From contig DATKRK010000110.1 of NCBI GenBank assembly GCA_035532215.1, positions 1 through 11,363 on the forward strand: DNA of 11,363 nucleotides. The letters are read 5' to 3'. Source of the DNA: JAICIG01 sp035532215 (GTDB lineage: Bacteria; Planctomycetota; Planctomycetia; Pirellulales; JAICIG01). Each line of letters begins with the position of its first letter. Positions within the stretch are counted from its first letter, which is position 1. Shown piece after piece: positions 1 through 5,754 of this stretch. The notes beneath the pieces are model-generated. The model saw only the letters and a list, made by a program, of their open reading frames with translations, was not told where the DNA came from and made no database searches. Position numbers and translations under genes: made by a program.

Positions 1-27
1 CAGCGCGGCCTTCGGCCGCAACCAATT

Positions 28-60
28 GAGCCACGGATGGAACACGGATAAAACACGGAT
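28..60 (-). repeat. Triple 11-bp repeat, copy A (inverted)
   Basis: Read on the minus strand this is three consecutive 11-mers that each begin ATCCGTG: 60-50, 49-39 and 38-28. They differ only in the last four bases, and the final unit ends GGCTC, exactly as in copies B and C. This copy lies in the opposite orientation to the other two. Sequences of this kind are common as dispersed intergenic repeats in planctomycete and environmental genomes; that statement is from memory. Confidence 0.75.
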
Positions 61-217
61 GAAATGCAGAATGAGGCTCTTCCGCAGGATCCATGTGTGG
101 TTTTATCGCTGGCTAGCATGGTTGGGGTTGCGTTTTCCAAGGCATTGCCGGGCAAATAAACGTGGCGTTGGTAAGTGAGACGCCGGTGAGGAGCCGAATT
201 GGAAAACACCATGTCCG

Positions 218-250
218 ATCCGTGTTCGATCCGTGTTTCATCCGTGGCTC
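218..250 (+). repeat. Triple 11-bp repeat, copy B
   Basis: Three tandem 11-mers are at 218-228, 229-239 and 240-250. All begin ATCCGTG and they end TTCG, TTTC and GCTC. The whole 33-nt block is identical to copy C (467-499), 249 bp away, and inverted relative to copy A (28-60). No protein or RNA function is evident. Confidence 0.8.
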
Positions 251-370
251 GCCCCCGCCAAAAGCGCCGCATAATTCTTCGCGAGACGCGGAGAAACAGA
301 ACGTTTGTAGTACGGATGAAGGTAAAGAGAGTCAGAAGAACACACTCGATATCCGAGCCGGTGGCGGATA

Positions 371-465
371 ATGCAAAACGCAAAATACAAAATGCCAAAG
401 TCAAAATGGCGGAACTGCAAGTTCCGAATTTGCATTTTGCGATTTGCATTTTGCATTTTGACTTT
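371..465. repeat. AT-rich inverted repeat with central hairpin
   Basis: The left arm (371-409) is built of GCAAAA-type units and the right arm (429-465) of TTTTGC-type units. The outer parts contain a perfect 12-nt inverted pair, AAAGTCAAAATG at 397-408 against its complement at 454-465. In the middle is a perfect hairpin, CGGAACT (410-416), loop GCA, AGTTCCG (420-426). The base composition contrasts sharply with the GC-rich surroundings. It runs directly into repeat copy C. Confidence 0.75.
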
Positions 466-466
466 C

Positions 467-499
467 ATCCGTGTTCGATCCGTGTTTCATCCGTGGCTC
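467..499 (+). repeat. Triple 11-bp repeat, copy C
   Basis: Three tandem 11-mers (467-477, 478-488, 489-499) are identical in sequence to copy B. The block ends 18 nt from the yicC stop codon (518-520), so a yicC transcript that reads through would carry its complement. The preceding bases TTTC also match the start of copy A, which suggests the repeated unit is slightly longer than 33 nt. Confidence 0.8.
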
Positions 500-517
500 T
501 AGTCGGCGGCTCGCTAC

Positions 518-1402
518 TTATTCAATGTTCTGGATCATTTCGCGAATGCGTTCGATCGCCGCTTTGACCTCGATCACGTGCCGGGCAATCTGCACGTCGT
601 TGGCCTTCGAGCCGATGGTGTTGGTTTCGCGAAACATCTCCTGCGTAAGAAACTCTAGCTTGCGGCCGGAGCTTTCGGGCAGTTCCATGATCGTGTCGAA
701 CTGCTCGAGATGGCTGCGCAAGCGCACGACTTCCTCCGAAATATCGCTGCGTTCGGCAAAAATGCTCACTTCCTTGAGCAGATCGGCCGGATCGAGCGAG
801 ACGGCATATTCGCCCAGAGTCGTTTGCAGCCGCTCGGTCAGACGCGCGCGATAGCCTTCGGCCACCAGCGGCGCCCGAGCGGAGATGCCGTCGAGTTCGG
901 CGGCCACCGTCTGGCAATTGATCCGCAGATCGGCCGTCATGGCGCGGCCTTCCTCGGTGCGCATCTGGGCCAGATTCTGCATCGCCGCTTCCAGCGTTTC
1001 GCGGACCAGCGGCCATTCTTCCTCGGCCATGGCCGGCGTCGTCGGGTTTTCGACCACTACGCCGGGCAACATCAGTAAAGAGACGAACGGCACATCGTCG
1101 CTCAGGCTGTGTTGGATGTTCAGTTCCGTGATCTGACGGCGGTAACTCGTCAAGACGTCGGGATTGAGTCGAAAGTCTTCGCTGCCGCGGAGCCGATCGA
1201 CTCGCAACGAGACTTGCACGGTGCCGCGGCGGATTTGCTGGCGAATGACGTTTTCGATTTCGGGTTCGAGCAGCCCGTAGCCTTCGCCGCACTTCAGCGC
1301 GAGCTTGAAGTAACGGTTGTTGATCGTGCGAACTTCGACGACCACGGCCACGCCGTCGGCCCGGCGATGCGCCTCACCAAAGCCTGTCATGCTCAGCAAC
1401 AA
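518..1402 (-). CDS. yicC: YicC family endoribonuclease
   Basis: The 294-residue product matches the YicC family over its whole length; the E. coli protein is about 287 residues. The N-terminus reads MLLSMTGFG, the family's M-x-x-S-M-T opening. The C-terminal DUF1732-type part (about 205-294) carries the strongest motifs: ISEEVVRLRSHLEQF (221-235), GRKLEFLTQEM followed by NTIGSKAND (246-269), and a QNIE terminus. YicC proteins are cytoplasmic and are reported to act as endoribonucleases in RNA turnover; that role is family knowledge. The start is TTG at 1402: it gives the family N-terminus and has a GGAG ribosome site 10 nt upstream, whereas the first ATG (1390) would drop four family residues. 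The gene follows secG by 81 bp and is probably last in the minus-strand cluster. The downstream side is repeats, not the gmk gene often found beside yicC. Confidence 0.93.
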   Translation of the reverse strand: MLLSMTGFGEAHRRADGVAVVVEVRTINNRYFKLALKCGEGYGLLEPEIENVIRQQIRRGTVQVSLRVDRLRGSEDFRLNPDVLTSYRRQITELNIQHSLSDDVPFVSLLMLPGVVVENPTTPAMAEEEWPLVRETLEAAMQNLAQMRTEEGRAMTADLRINCQTVAAELDGISARAPLVAEGYRARLTERLQTTLGEYAVSLDPADLLKEVSIFAERSDISEEVVRLRSHLEQFDTIMELPESSGRKLEFLTQEMFRETNTIGSKANDVQIARHVIEVKAAIERIREMIQNIE

Positions 1403-1412
1403 GGCGCGTGTA

Positions 1413-1416
1413 CTCC
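1413..1416 (-). promoter_or_regulatory. Ribosome binding site of yicC supporting TTG start
   Basis: On the minus strand, GGAG (1416-1413) within CTTTGGAG lies 10 nt before the TTG at 1402-1400. It favours the non-ATG start over the ATG at 1390, which would be 22 nt from the site. Confidence 0.6.
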
Positions 1417-1483
1417 AAAGCGGGCGTCTTCCCCGGCATCAATGCCGCGGGAAGAAAGGGGCCATGCGTGAATTAGGCGAGAA

Positions 1484-1903
1484 TTACTTTTTGCTTTCGG
1501 CGGGTTTGGACTTGCCGCCTGCCGATTTGTCGCTCGAACCGGCGGGCATAGCCGAAGTCTTTTCGCCGCTCGGCGCTCGGCCGGCCTTGCCGGGCTTGGT
1601 TTCGCCCGGCTGCGGCTCGAGGGCTTCTTCGCCCGCAGTCGCCTTCGCGCCGGCCGCCGCGTCGAAGCGGTCTTCGGCTTGCGATTGGTATTTGACCGCG
1701 ACCACGCAGAGCAGAATCCAGAACAACGCCAGGCCCGAGGTGATGCGGGTGAACATGTCGCCGGCCTTCGTGCCGAAGGCGCTTTGGCCGCCCATGCCGC
1801 CCAAGGCCCCGGCCAACCCGCCGCCGCGACCGCGCTGCAGCAAGATCAGCACGATCAGGAACAGCGCCACCAGGAACATCGCGACTTTGATTAGGATTTC
1901 CAT
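1484..1903 (-). CDS. secG: Preprotein translocase subunit SecG
   Basis: SecG is the small membrane partner of SecYE and assists SecA-driven export across the inner membrane. This 139-residue product has the family layout: a first membrane helix at about 3-23, the glycine-rich cytoplasmic loop with LLQRGRGGGL (21-30) and SAFG (41-44), then a second membrane helix at about 55-71. After that comes a tail of about 65 residues rich in Ala, Gly, Lys, Ser, Pro and Glu, with no predicted fold. The extended low-complexity tail makes it longer than E. coli SecG (110 residues). The ATG start gives a helix beginning at residue 3. The upstream ribosome site is weak (GCGAGAT). It lies 200 bp downstream of tpiA, a frequent pairing in bacteria, and two REP-like hairpins sit 41-96 bp upstream of its start. 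Confidence 0.92.
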   Translation of the reverse strand: MEILIKVAMFLVALFLIVLILLQRGRGGGLAGALGGMGGQSAFGTKAGDMFTRITSGLALFWILLCVVAVKYQSQAEDRFDAAAGAKATAGEEALEPQPGETKPGKAGRAPSGEKTSAMPAGSSDKSAGGKSKPAESKK

Positions 1904-1943
1904 ATTTGACTATCTCGCTTATCGGGATCCGGCCACTCGCGTC

Positions 1944-1966
1944 GTAGCAGGCACACTCCGTGTGCC
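1944..1966 (+). repeat. REP-like unit 1 (GTAG plus TCC-loop hairpin)
   Basis: GTAG (1944-1947) and two bases precede a perfect 7-bp hairpin GGCACAC-TCC-GTGTGCC (1950-1966). The following six bases, GCCGCC, are shared with unit 2, giving an exact 29-nt direct repeat (1944-1972 and 1977-2005). A GTAG tetranucleotide 5' of a short palindrome is the hallmark of REP sequences recognised by RAYT (TnpA-REP) proteins. Assignment to that class is inference. Confidence 0.75.
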
Positions 1967-1976
1967 GCCGCCAATT

Positions 1977-1999
1977 GTAGCAGGCACACTCCGTGTGCC
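1977..1999 (+). repeat. REP-like unit 2 (GTAG plus TCC-loop hairpin)
   Basis: Identical to unit 1 and in the same orientation, 33 nt further on: GTAG at 1977-1980, stem 1983-1989, loop TCC 1990-1992, stem 1993-1999. It lies between tpiA and secG, upstream of the secG start on the opposite strand. Confidence 0.75.
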
Positions 2000-2084
2000 G
2001 CCGCCGATCGTGCCTTGACGCCTCAATTTCGATGGGGCTAGCAGCCACGCACTCAACGTTTAGCCCTTTTCCGCTACTGGTTAC

Positions 2085-2107
2085 GGCACACGGAGTGTGC
2101 CTACTAC
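2085..2107 (-). repeat. REP-like unit 3, overlapping the tpiA stop codon
   Basis: On the minus strand GTAG (2107-2104), then TA, then GGCACAC-TCC-GTGTGCC (2101-2085). It faces units 1 and 2, giving the inverted-pair arrangement of a REPIN. The TAG of its GTAG is the tpiA stop codon (2106-2104), and a second TAG follows in frame (2103-2101). The hairpin therefore forms immediately at the end of the tpiA reading frame, where it could protect the 3' end of the message or slow polymerase. There is no U-run, so it is not a typical intrinsic terminator. Confidence 0.75.
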
Positions 2108-2859
2108 TTTAGTCCCGCCACGATGCCGAAAAAGTCGTCCGCCTTCAGGCTGGCGCCGCCGACCAGCGCCCCGTCGACGTCGGCCTGAGAGAGCAACTCG
2201 GCCGCGTTGCTGGGCTTGACGCTGCCGCCGTACTGAATCCGAACTTGTTGGGCCAAGCCGGCATTGTAGCGTTCGGTCATGATTTTGCGAAGGTCGAGAT
2301 GGACCTCTTCGGCCTGCTCCGGGGTCGCCACCTTGCCGGTGCCGATGGCCCAGACCGGCTCGTAGGCGATCACGATCTTGGCCAGATCACTGGCGGAGAC
2401 CCCGGCCAACGAGCCGTCGAATTGGCGGCCAATGACGGCCGAGGTCTGGCCCGCCTCGCGCTGCGCCAGCAGTTCGCCCACGCAGACGATCGGCGTCAGC
2501 CCGGCTTGCAGGGCCGCGATCACCTTAAGATTGATGTCGGCGTCGGTCTCTCCCAGGACGTGCCGCCGCTCGCTATGGCCGAGAATCACGTAACGGCAGC
2601 CCAAGTCGAGGAGCATCGCGGCGCAGATTTCGCCGGTGAAGGCGCCGGCGGCCTCGTGATACATGTTCTGGGCGCCCAGGCCCACGTTGCTGCCAGCCAG
2701 CGCCTTGCCGACCGCTTCCAGATAGATGCTCGGCGGGCAGACGGCCAAGTCGGCGTATTCGACGTTCGCCGAACGCTCGGCGACCGCTTGGGCCAAAGCC
2801 ACGGCCTCGGCCCGGTTGAGATTCATTTTCCAATTGCCGGCGATGAAGGGGCGTCGCAT
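2104..2859 (-). CDS. tpiA: Triosephosphate isomerase
   Basis: Catalyses interconversion of dihydroxyacetone phosphate and glyceraldehyde 3-phosphate in glycolysis and gluconeogenesis; cytoplasmic TIM barrel. The 251-residue product has the usual length. Visible active-site elements are GNWKMN with Lys11, ILGHSERR with His95, AYEPVW with catalytic Glu167, the flexible loop AIGTGKVAT (171-179), YGGS (210-213) and the phosphate-binding GG at 234-235. The ATG at 2859 starts the canonical N-terminus (MRRPFIAGNWKMN); no clear ribosome site precedes it. The stop codon TAG is shared with the GTAG of a REP-like repeat (2085-2107), so the repeat directly adjoins the gene end without visibly damaging the protein. 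aroF lies 93 bp upstream and secG 200 bp downstream on the same strand. Confidence 0.98.
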   Translation of the reverse strand: MRRPFIAGNWKMNLNRAEAVALAQAVAERSANVEYADLAVCPPSIYLEAVGKALAGSNVGLGAQNMYHEAAGAFTGEICAAMLLDLGCRYVILGHSERRHVLGETDADINLKVIAALQAGLTPIVCVGELLAQREAGQTSAVIGRQFDGSLAGVSASDLAKIVIAYEPVWAIGTGKVATPEQAEEVHLDLRKIMTERYNAGLAQQVRIQYGGSVKPSNAAELLSQADVDGALVGGASLKADDFFGIVAGLK

Positions 2860-2869
2860 GGGGAGTTCA

Positions 2870-2954
2870 AGTTCCAGGTTTCAGGTTCCAAGCGGATATT
2901 CAAGTGGCTCGCTCTTTGGCCCAGCGTCCGGTTTCAAATCTGAAACTTGGAACT
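2870..2954. repeat. Inverted repeat spanning the aroF-tpiA gap
   Basis: Arms at 2870-2884 and 2940-2954 are complementary at 14 of 15 positions, with a 55-nt spacer. The left arm is followed by a partial tandem copy (GGTTCCAAG, 2884-2892). The right arm overlaps the first two bases of the aroF stop codon as read on the plus strand (2953-2955), and the left arm ends 10 nt from the tpiA ATG. In the transcript the arms would fold into a long hairpin in the tpiA leader. It is probably a dispersed repeat of the GTTCCAAGTTTCAG type. Confidence 0.65.
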
Positions 2955-3984
2955 ATTTGCCTCGCGTCGGCGAAATCGTCTTGCCGAACAACTCCGCCAG
3001 CTTCTTGATCTGGGCGGCGAGCTCGGCGTATTGGTGCGGCAATAGGGCCTGCGGACCGTCGGACAAGGCTTCCTCGGGGCAGTTGTGAACTTCAATGTGT
3101 ACGCCGTCGGCGCCGGCGGCGATGCCGGCCAAGGCGCAAGGCGGAATCAAGTCGGGCCGGCCGGTGGCGTGGCTCGGGTCGACGATGATCGGCAAGTGCG
3201 ACAGGGCCTTGGCGGCCGGCACGGCGGCCACGTCGTACAAGTTGCGCGTCGAGGAATCGAAGCTCTTGATGCCGCGCTCGCAGAGCACCACGCTCGAATT
3301 GCCTTCCGACAGGATGTATTCGGCGCTCATCAGCAAATCTTTGATCGTGGCGCTCATGCCGCGCTTGAGCAGCACGGGCTTCCGCGTCTGGCCGACTTCG
3401 GTCAGCAGGTTGAAGTTCTGCATGTTCCGGGCGCCGATCTGGAACATATCGGTATAGCGATAGACCAACTCCACTCGCCGCGGGTCCATGACTTCGGTCA
3501 CGATCGGCAGGCCGTATTTGTCGCCCGTGTCGCGAAGGATTTTCAGGCCTTCTTCGCCCATGCCTTGATAGGCGTAGGGGCTGGTCCGCGGCTTGAAGGC
3601 GCCGCCGCGAAGCAGGTTGGCGCCCGCGGCCTTGATCGCCTTGGCGATCGCATCCATTCGCTCGGCGCCTTCGACGGCGCAGGGACCGGCAATCATCGCC
3701 AGGAAGCCGCCGCCGATCTTGACCCCGGCTACATCGACGACGCTCGGCTCGGGATGGGCCTCGTTGCTGGCCAGCTTGTAGGGCGGAAGGATCGGCACCA
3801 CCTTGGCCACGCCCGGAATGGCCTCCAGCGGCGCGGCTTGCAGCTTTTCCTCGTCGCCGATGACGCCGATGATCGTGCGGTAGGTGCCTTTGCTGAGATG
3901 CGGTTTAAGGCCCAATGCTTCGACGCGCTGGACGACGTGCTCGATTTGCTCGTCGGTCGCGTGCGGTTTGAGGACGATAATCAC
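2953..3984 (-). CDS. aroF: 3-deoxy-7-phosphoheptulonate (DAHP) synthase
   Basis: Condenses phosphoenolpyruvate with erythrose 4-phosphate, the first step of the shikimate pathway. The 343-residue product is of the I-beta type seen in Thermotoga: an N-terminal ferredoxin-like (ACT-related) regulatory domain (about 1-70, beginning MIIVLKPHAT) followed by the catalytic barrel. Motifs: IAGPCAVEG (98-106), LRGGAFKPRTSPYAYQG (125-141), LLKRGM (205-210), GNSSVVLCERGI (228-239), DPSHATG (269-275) and GVHIEVH (294-300). The expected metal ligands are Cys102, His272, Glu298 and Asp309. The start is GTG at 3984, which reproduces the family N-terminus; no ribosome site is evident. The N-terminal domain suggests allosteric control by an aromatic amino acid, as in relatives. 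It lies 229 bp downstream of pheA. No fused chorismate mutase domain is present. Confidence 0.96.
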   Translation of the reverse strand: MIIVLKPHATDEQIEHVVQRVEALGLKPHLSKGTYRTIIGVIGDEEKLQAAPLEAIPGVAKVVPILPPYKLASNEAHPEPSVVDVAGVKIGGGFLAMIAGPCAVEGAERMDAIAKAIKAAGANLLRGGAFKPRTSPYAYQGMGEEGLKILRDTGDKYGLPIVTEVMDPRRVELVYRYTDMFQIGARNMQNFNLLTEVGQTRKPVLLKRGMSATIKDLLMSAEYILSEGNSSVVLCERGIKSFDSSTRNLYDVAAVPAAKALSHLPIIVDPSHATGRPDLIPPCALAGIAAGADGVHIEVHNCPEEALSDGPQALLPHQYAELAAQIKKLAELFGKTISPTRGK

Positions 3985-4133
3985 GGCGGCTGGCTAAGGG
4001 GGTGGCGGGGCGAAAAGGCGACGGAAAACCCACAGCGACCTCAATCGCGGCGCGCTGCAAGCAAGCCAGTTTAGCAGGTTTTTTACCGTGCGACACGGGG
4101 GGGGGCGAACGCTGTTCGAGAGGCAGCGCACTC

Positions 4134-4186
4134 GTGGGGCGAGCTTCCAGGTCGCCAACGACCGACGGCCTGGAAGGCCGCCCCAC
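4134..4186. repeat. Inverted repeat between pheA and aroF
   Basis: Arms at 4134-4151 and 4169-4186 pair at 16 of 18 positions, and the stem can be extended by a G-U and two G-C pairs, leaving a loop of about 11 nt. The arms begin GTGGGGCG and contain CTTCCAGG. It lies in the 229-bp spacer downstream of pheA on the minus strand, but no U-run follows it, so I do not call it an intrinsic terminator. A run of nine G (4097-4105) lies further downstream. Likely a dispersed repeat. Confidence 0.7.
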
Positions 4187-4213
4187 GGAACACCGCGGTG
4201 CTAGGGAGCGTTT

Positions 4214-5335
4214 TTACCCCGCCGGTTGGCTGCGGGGATAGGCCCCGAGCACTTCCAGCCGCAAGGCCTTGCGTTCCAGGGCGGCCAGGGCCTTTTTCAC
4301 CCGGCCTTCGCTCTCGTGGCCGTCCAACTCGACGAAAAACAGGTAGTGGCCTTCGGTTTGCGGGATCGGAAAGGATTCGATCCAGGTCATATTGAGCCGG
4401 CATCGCTTGAAGATGGCGATCGCGTCGGCCAGCGAACCGGGACGGTGAGAAACTTCGAACATCAGCGCCGTCTTGTCGTGCCCGGTGCGCGGCGCCGACT
4501 CTTCGCCGATAATCACGAACCGCGTGACGTTCGACGGATTGTCTTCAATCTGCTCGGCCAGCACGTCGAGCCCGTAGTGAATGCCGGCTTGCTGGCTGGC
4601 GATGGCCGCGGCGCCTTGCTTGTCACGCGCCAATTGCGCGGCCGTGGCCGTGCTGGTGACTTCGATCGGTCTGGCCGCCGGCAAGTGCTTGAGCAGCCAG
4701 TTGCGGCACTGCGACAAGGCTTGCGGGCGGCTGTACACCTCGGAGATCTCGGCCCGCGGGCATTTGCCCAACAGATAATGGTGAATTCGCAGTTGCACCT
4801 CGCCGCAGATTCTGACGCGCAATCGCGTAAACATATCGAGCGTGTCGGCGATGCGGCCATCGGTGGAATTCTCCACCGGCACGACGCCAAAGGTGGCATG
4901 GCCGCGGTTCACTTCCTCGAACACGGCCGAAATGCTGCCGACGGGCAGATACTCGACGCCGCCCGCGAAACGCTCCATCGCCGCCAAGTGACTGTAGCTG
5001 TAAACCGGCCCCAGCACGGCGACTCGCAACGGCTTTTCGAGGGCCTTGGCGTCGCTGATCAGCTCGCGAAAGACGGATCTCAGGCATTCATTGGAGACCG
5101 GCCCTTTGTTCTGGGCCAACGCCTTAACGATCGATTCAGGCTCGGGTTCGGGCGGATAAGGAGCGGTGGCCGCCGAGTGGTTGAGCTTGGCCAGTTGCGA
5201 GGCGAGCTTGGTGCGCTGGTTGATGAGTTTGACCAGATCCCGATCCAACCGATCGAGCTGTGCCTTCAGGCTCGTTTCACTGTCGCCGCGAACGTTGGCT
5301 TTCTTGGCGGCTCGCGGTGCGGGATCCTTGGACAT
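4214..5335 (-). CDS. pheA: Prephenate dehydratase with chorismate-mutase-like N-terminus (P-protein)
   Basis: Converts prephenate to phenylpyruvate in phenylalanine synthesis; classical P-proteins also make prephenate from chorismate. From the ATG at 5335 the product has 373 residues: a basic leader (1-20), a helical AroQ-like region (about 22-100), the prephenate dehydratase domain (about 104-278) with GPVYSYSHLAA, VVPVENSTDGRI and the essential TRF (271-273), and a C-terminal ACT domain (about 288-368) with RPGSLADAI and ESFP (320-323). In the AroQ-like part one arginine (in NQRTKLA) is kept. By eye, the positions of E. coli Lys39, Asp48, Arg51 and Glu52 fall on Asn and a Pro-Glu-rich stretch, so mutase activity is doubtful. 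An upstream GTG at 5410 lies inside the likely promoter spacer, so 5335 is preferred; ATG 5353 is an alternative. aroF follows on the same strand. Confidence 0.93.
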   Translation of the reverse strand: MSKDPAPRAAKKANVRGDSETSLKAQLDRLDRDLVKLINQRTKLASQLAKLNHSAATAPYPPEPEPESIVKALAQNKGPVSNECLRSVFRELISDAKALEKPLRVAVLGPVYSYSHLAAMERFAGGVEYLPVGSISAVFEEVNRGHATFGVVPVENSTDGRIADTLDMFTRLRVRICGEVQLRIHHYLLGKCPRAEISEVYSRPQALSQCRNWLLKHLPAARPIEVTSTATAAQLARDKQGAAAIASQQAGIHYGLDVLAEQIEDNPSNVTRFVIIGEESAPRTGHDKTALMFEVSHRPGSLADAIAIFKRCRLNMTWIESFPIPQTEGHYLFFVELDGHESEGRVKKALAALERKALRLEVLGAYPRSQPAG

Positions 5336-5397
5336 GAAAACTGCTCTCAACATCAGTCCCGGCAATGACCTGCGCCGCGTGCGCGGCGGCGTCACCC

Positions 5398-5426
5398 CTT
5401 GTACTAGCACGGTCGGCGGGTGTCAA
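5398..5426 (-). promoter_or_regulatory. Sigma-70-type promoter for pheA
   Basis: On the minus strand a perfect TTGACA (5426-5421) is followed by a 17-bp spacer and TACAAG (5403-5398, 4 of 6 bases of TATAAT). Transcription would begin near 5391, giving a leader of about 55 nt before the ATG at 5335. This placement argues against the GTG at 5410 as the pheA start. Confidence 0.6.
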
Positions 5427-5553
5427 GCTAAGACTGTCATTTTGGCAGTGCGGGCGAATTCGCACAGGATGGCTGGCCAAAATTGGCAGCTTCAGGCTGA
5501 ATAGTGTGCTGGCAGGCGGAAGATCGCCGTCGATCTGTTTATGTAAGTGTAAT

Positions 5554-5562
5554 TGTCATAAT
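5554..5562 (+). promoter_or_regulatory. Candidate extended -10 promoter for dnaK
   Basis: TG, one base, CATAAT (5554-5562) fits an extended -10 element with 5 of 6 bases of the core, in the only AT-rich stretch upstream of dnaK. No good -35 lies 17 bp upstream (TCTGTT at 5534-5539). Transcription would start near 5569, giving a leader of about 200 nt. A heat-shock-type promoter is not evident. Confidence 0.4.
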
Positions 5563-5636
5563 TAGTTGCGATCAACGCGCGCTTGAGAGTTCCGGTGGCA
5601 TGGGCTTTGCTCGCAGTAGTGCTCATCCTCGTGCAA

Positions 5637-5664
5637 ACTGCACGCACGGCACTGCACGCACGAC
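5637..5664 (+). repeat. 14-bp tandem duplication in dnaK leader
   Basis: Two adjacent 14-mers (5637-5650 and 5651-5664), both beginning ACTGCACGCACG, match at 13 of 14 positions. The first overlaps a hairpin GTGCA-AAC-TGCAC (5631-5643). It lies in the presumed 5' untranslated part of dnaK and may be a binding site or a chance duplication. Confidence 0.6.
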
Positions 5665-5754
5665 AACGTCAAGCTAACGGCATTTCAATAGGTCTTCAGG
5701 AATTGGTATCCGGGGCTGCAAAAGTTCGACCCGCACGTCCGCCGATTCCGGCGC

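Larger units (their letters stand above)
1..517. other. Gene-free, repeat-filled region downstream of yicC
   Basis: I see no convincing gene here; the open frames run through repeats and resemble nothing I know. It holds a small GC hairpin at 5-19 (GCGGCC-TTC-GGCCGC), three blocks of an 11-bp repeat (28-60 inverted; 218-250 and 467-499 direct) and an AT-rich inverted repeat at 371-465. In 61-216 and 251-370 I see nothing recognisable. The yicC stop codon is at 518-520, so the repeats start just past the end of that gene. Confidence 0.7.

Noticed and set aside
162..567. Short open frames in the left gene-free region
   Set aside because: They read through the 11-bp and AT-rich repeats and have no ribosome site or recognisable protein features.
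1944..2005. Two identical 29-nt repeats at 33-nt spacing, as a possible mini CRISPR array
   Set aside because: The gap between them is only 4 nt, there are no spacers or cas genes, and the unit is a REP-like hairpin found elsewhere in both orientations.
2035..2070. GGGCTA / TAGCCC stem followed by TTTT, as a terminator
   Set aside because: The T-run is on the plus strand, where no gene ends nearby; the loop is 20 nt and the stem only 6 bp.
3085..4074. Long plus-strand open frame antisense to aroF
   Set aside because: It mirrors the codon bias of a certain gene, has no recognisable domain and is rich in His, Gly and Arg as antisense frames in GC-rich DNA are. The same applies to the frames at 4226-5368 (plus) and 5685-6845 (minus).
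5336..5410. GTG start at 5410 extending pheA by 25 residues
   Set aside because: It would lie in the spacer of the TTGACA-N17-TACAAG promoter, and the extra residues are not part of the mutase-like domain.
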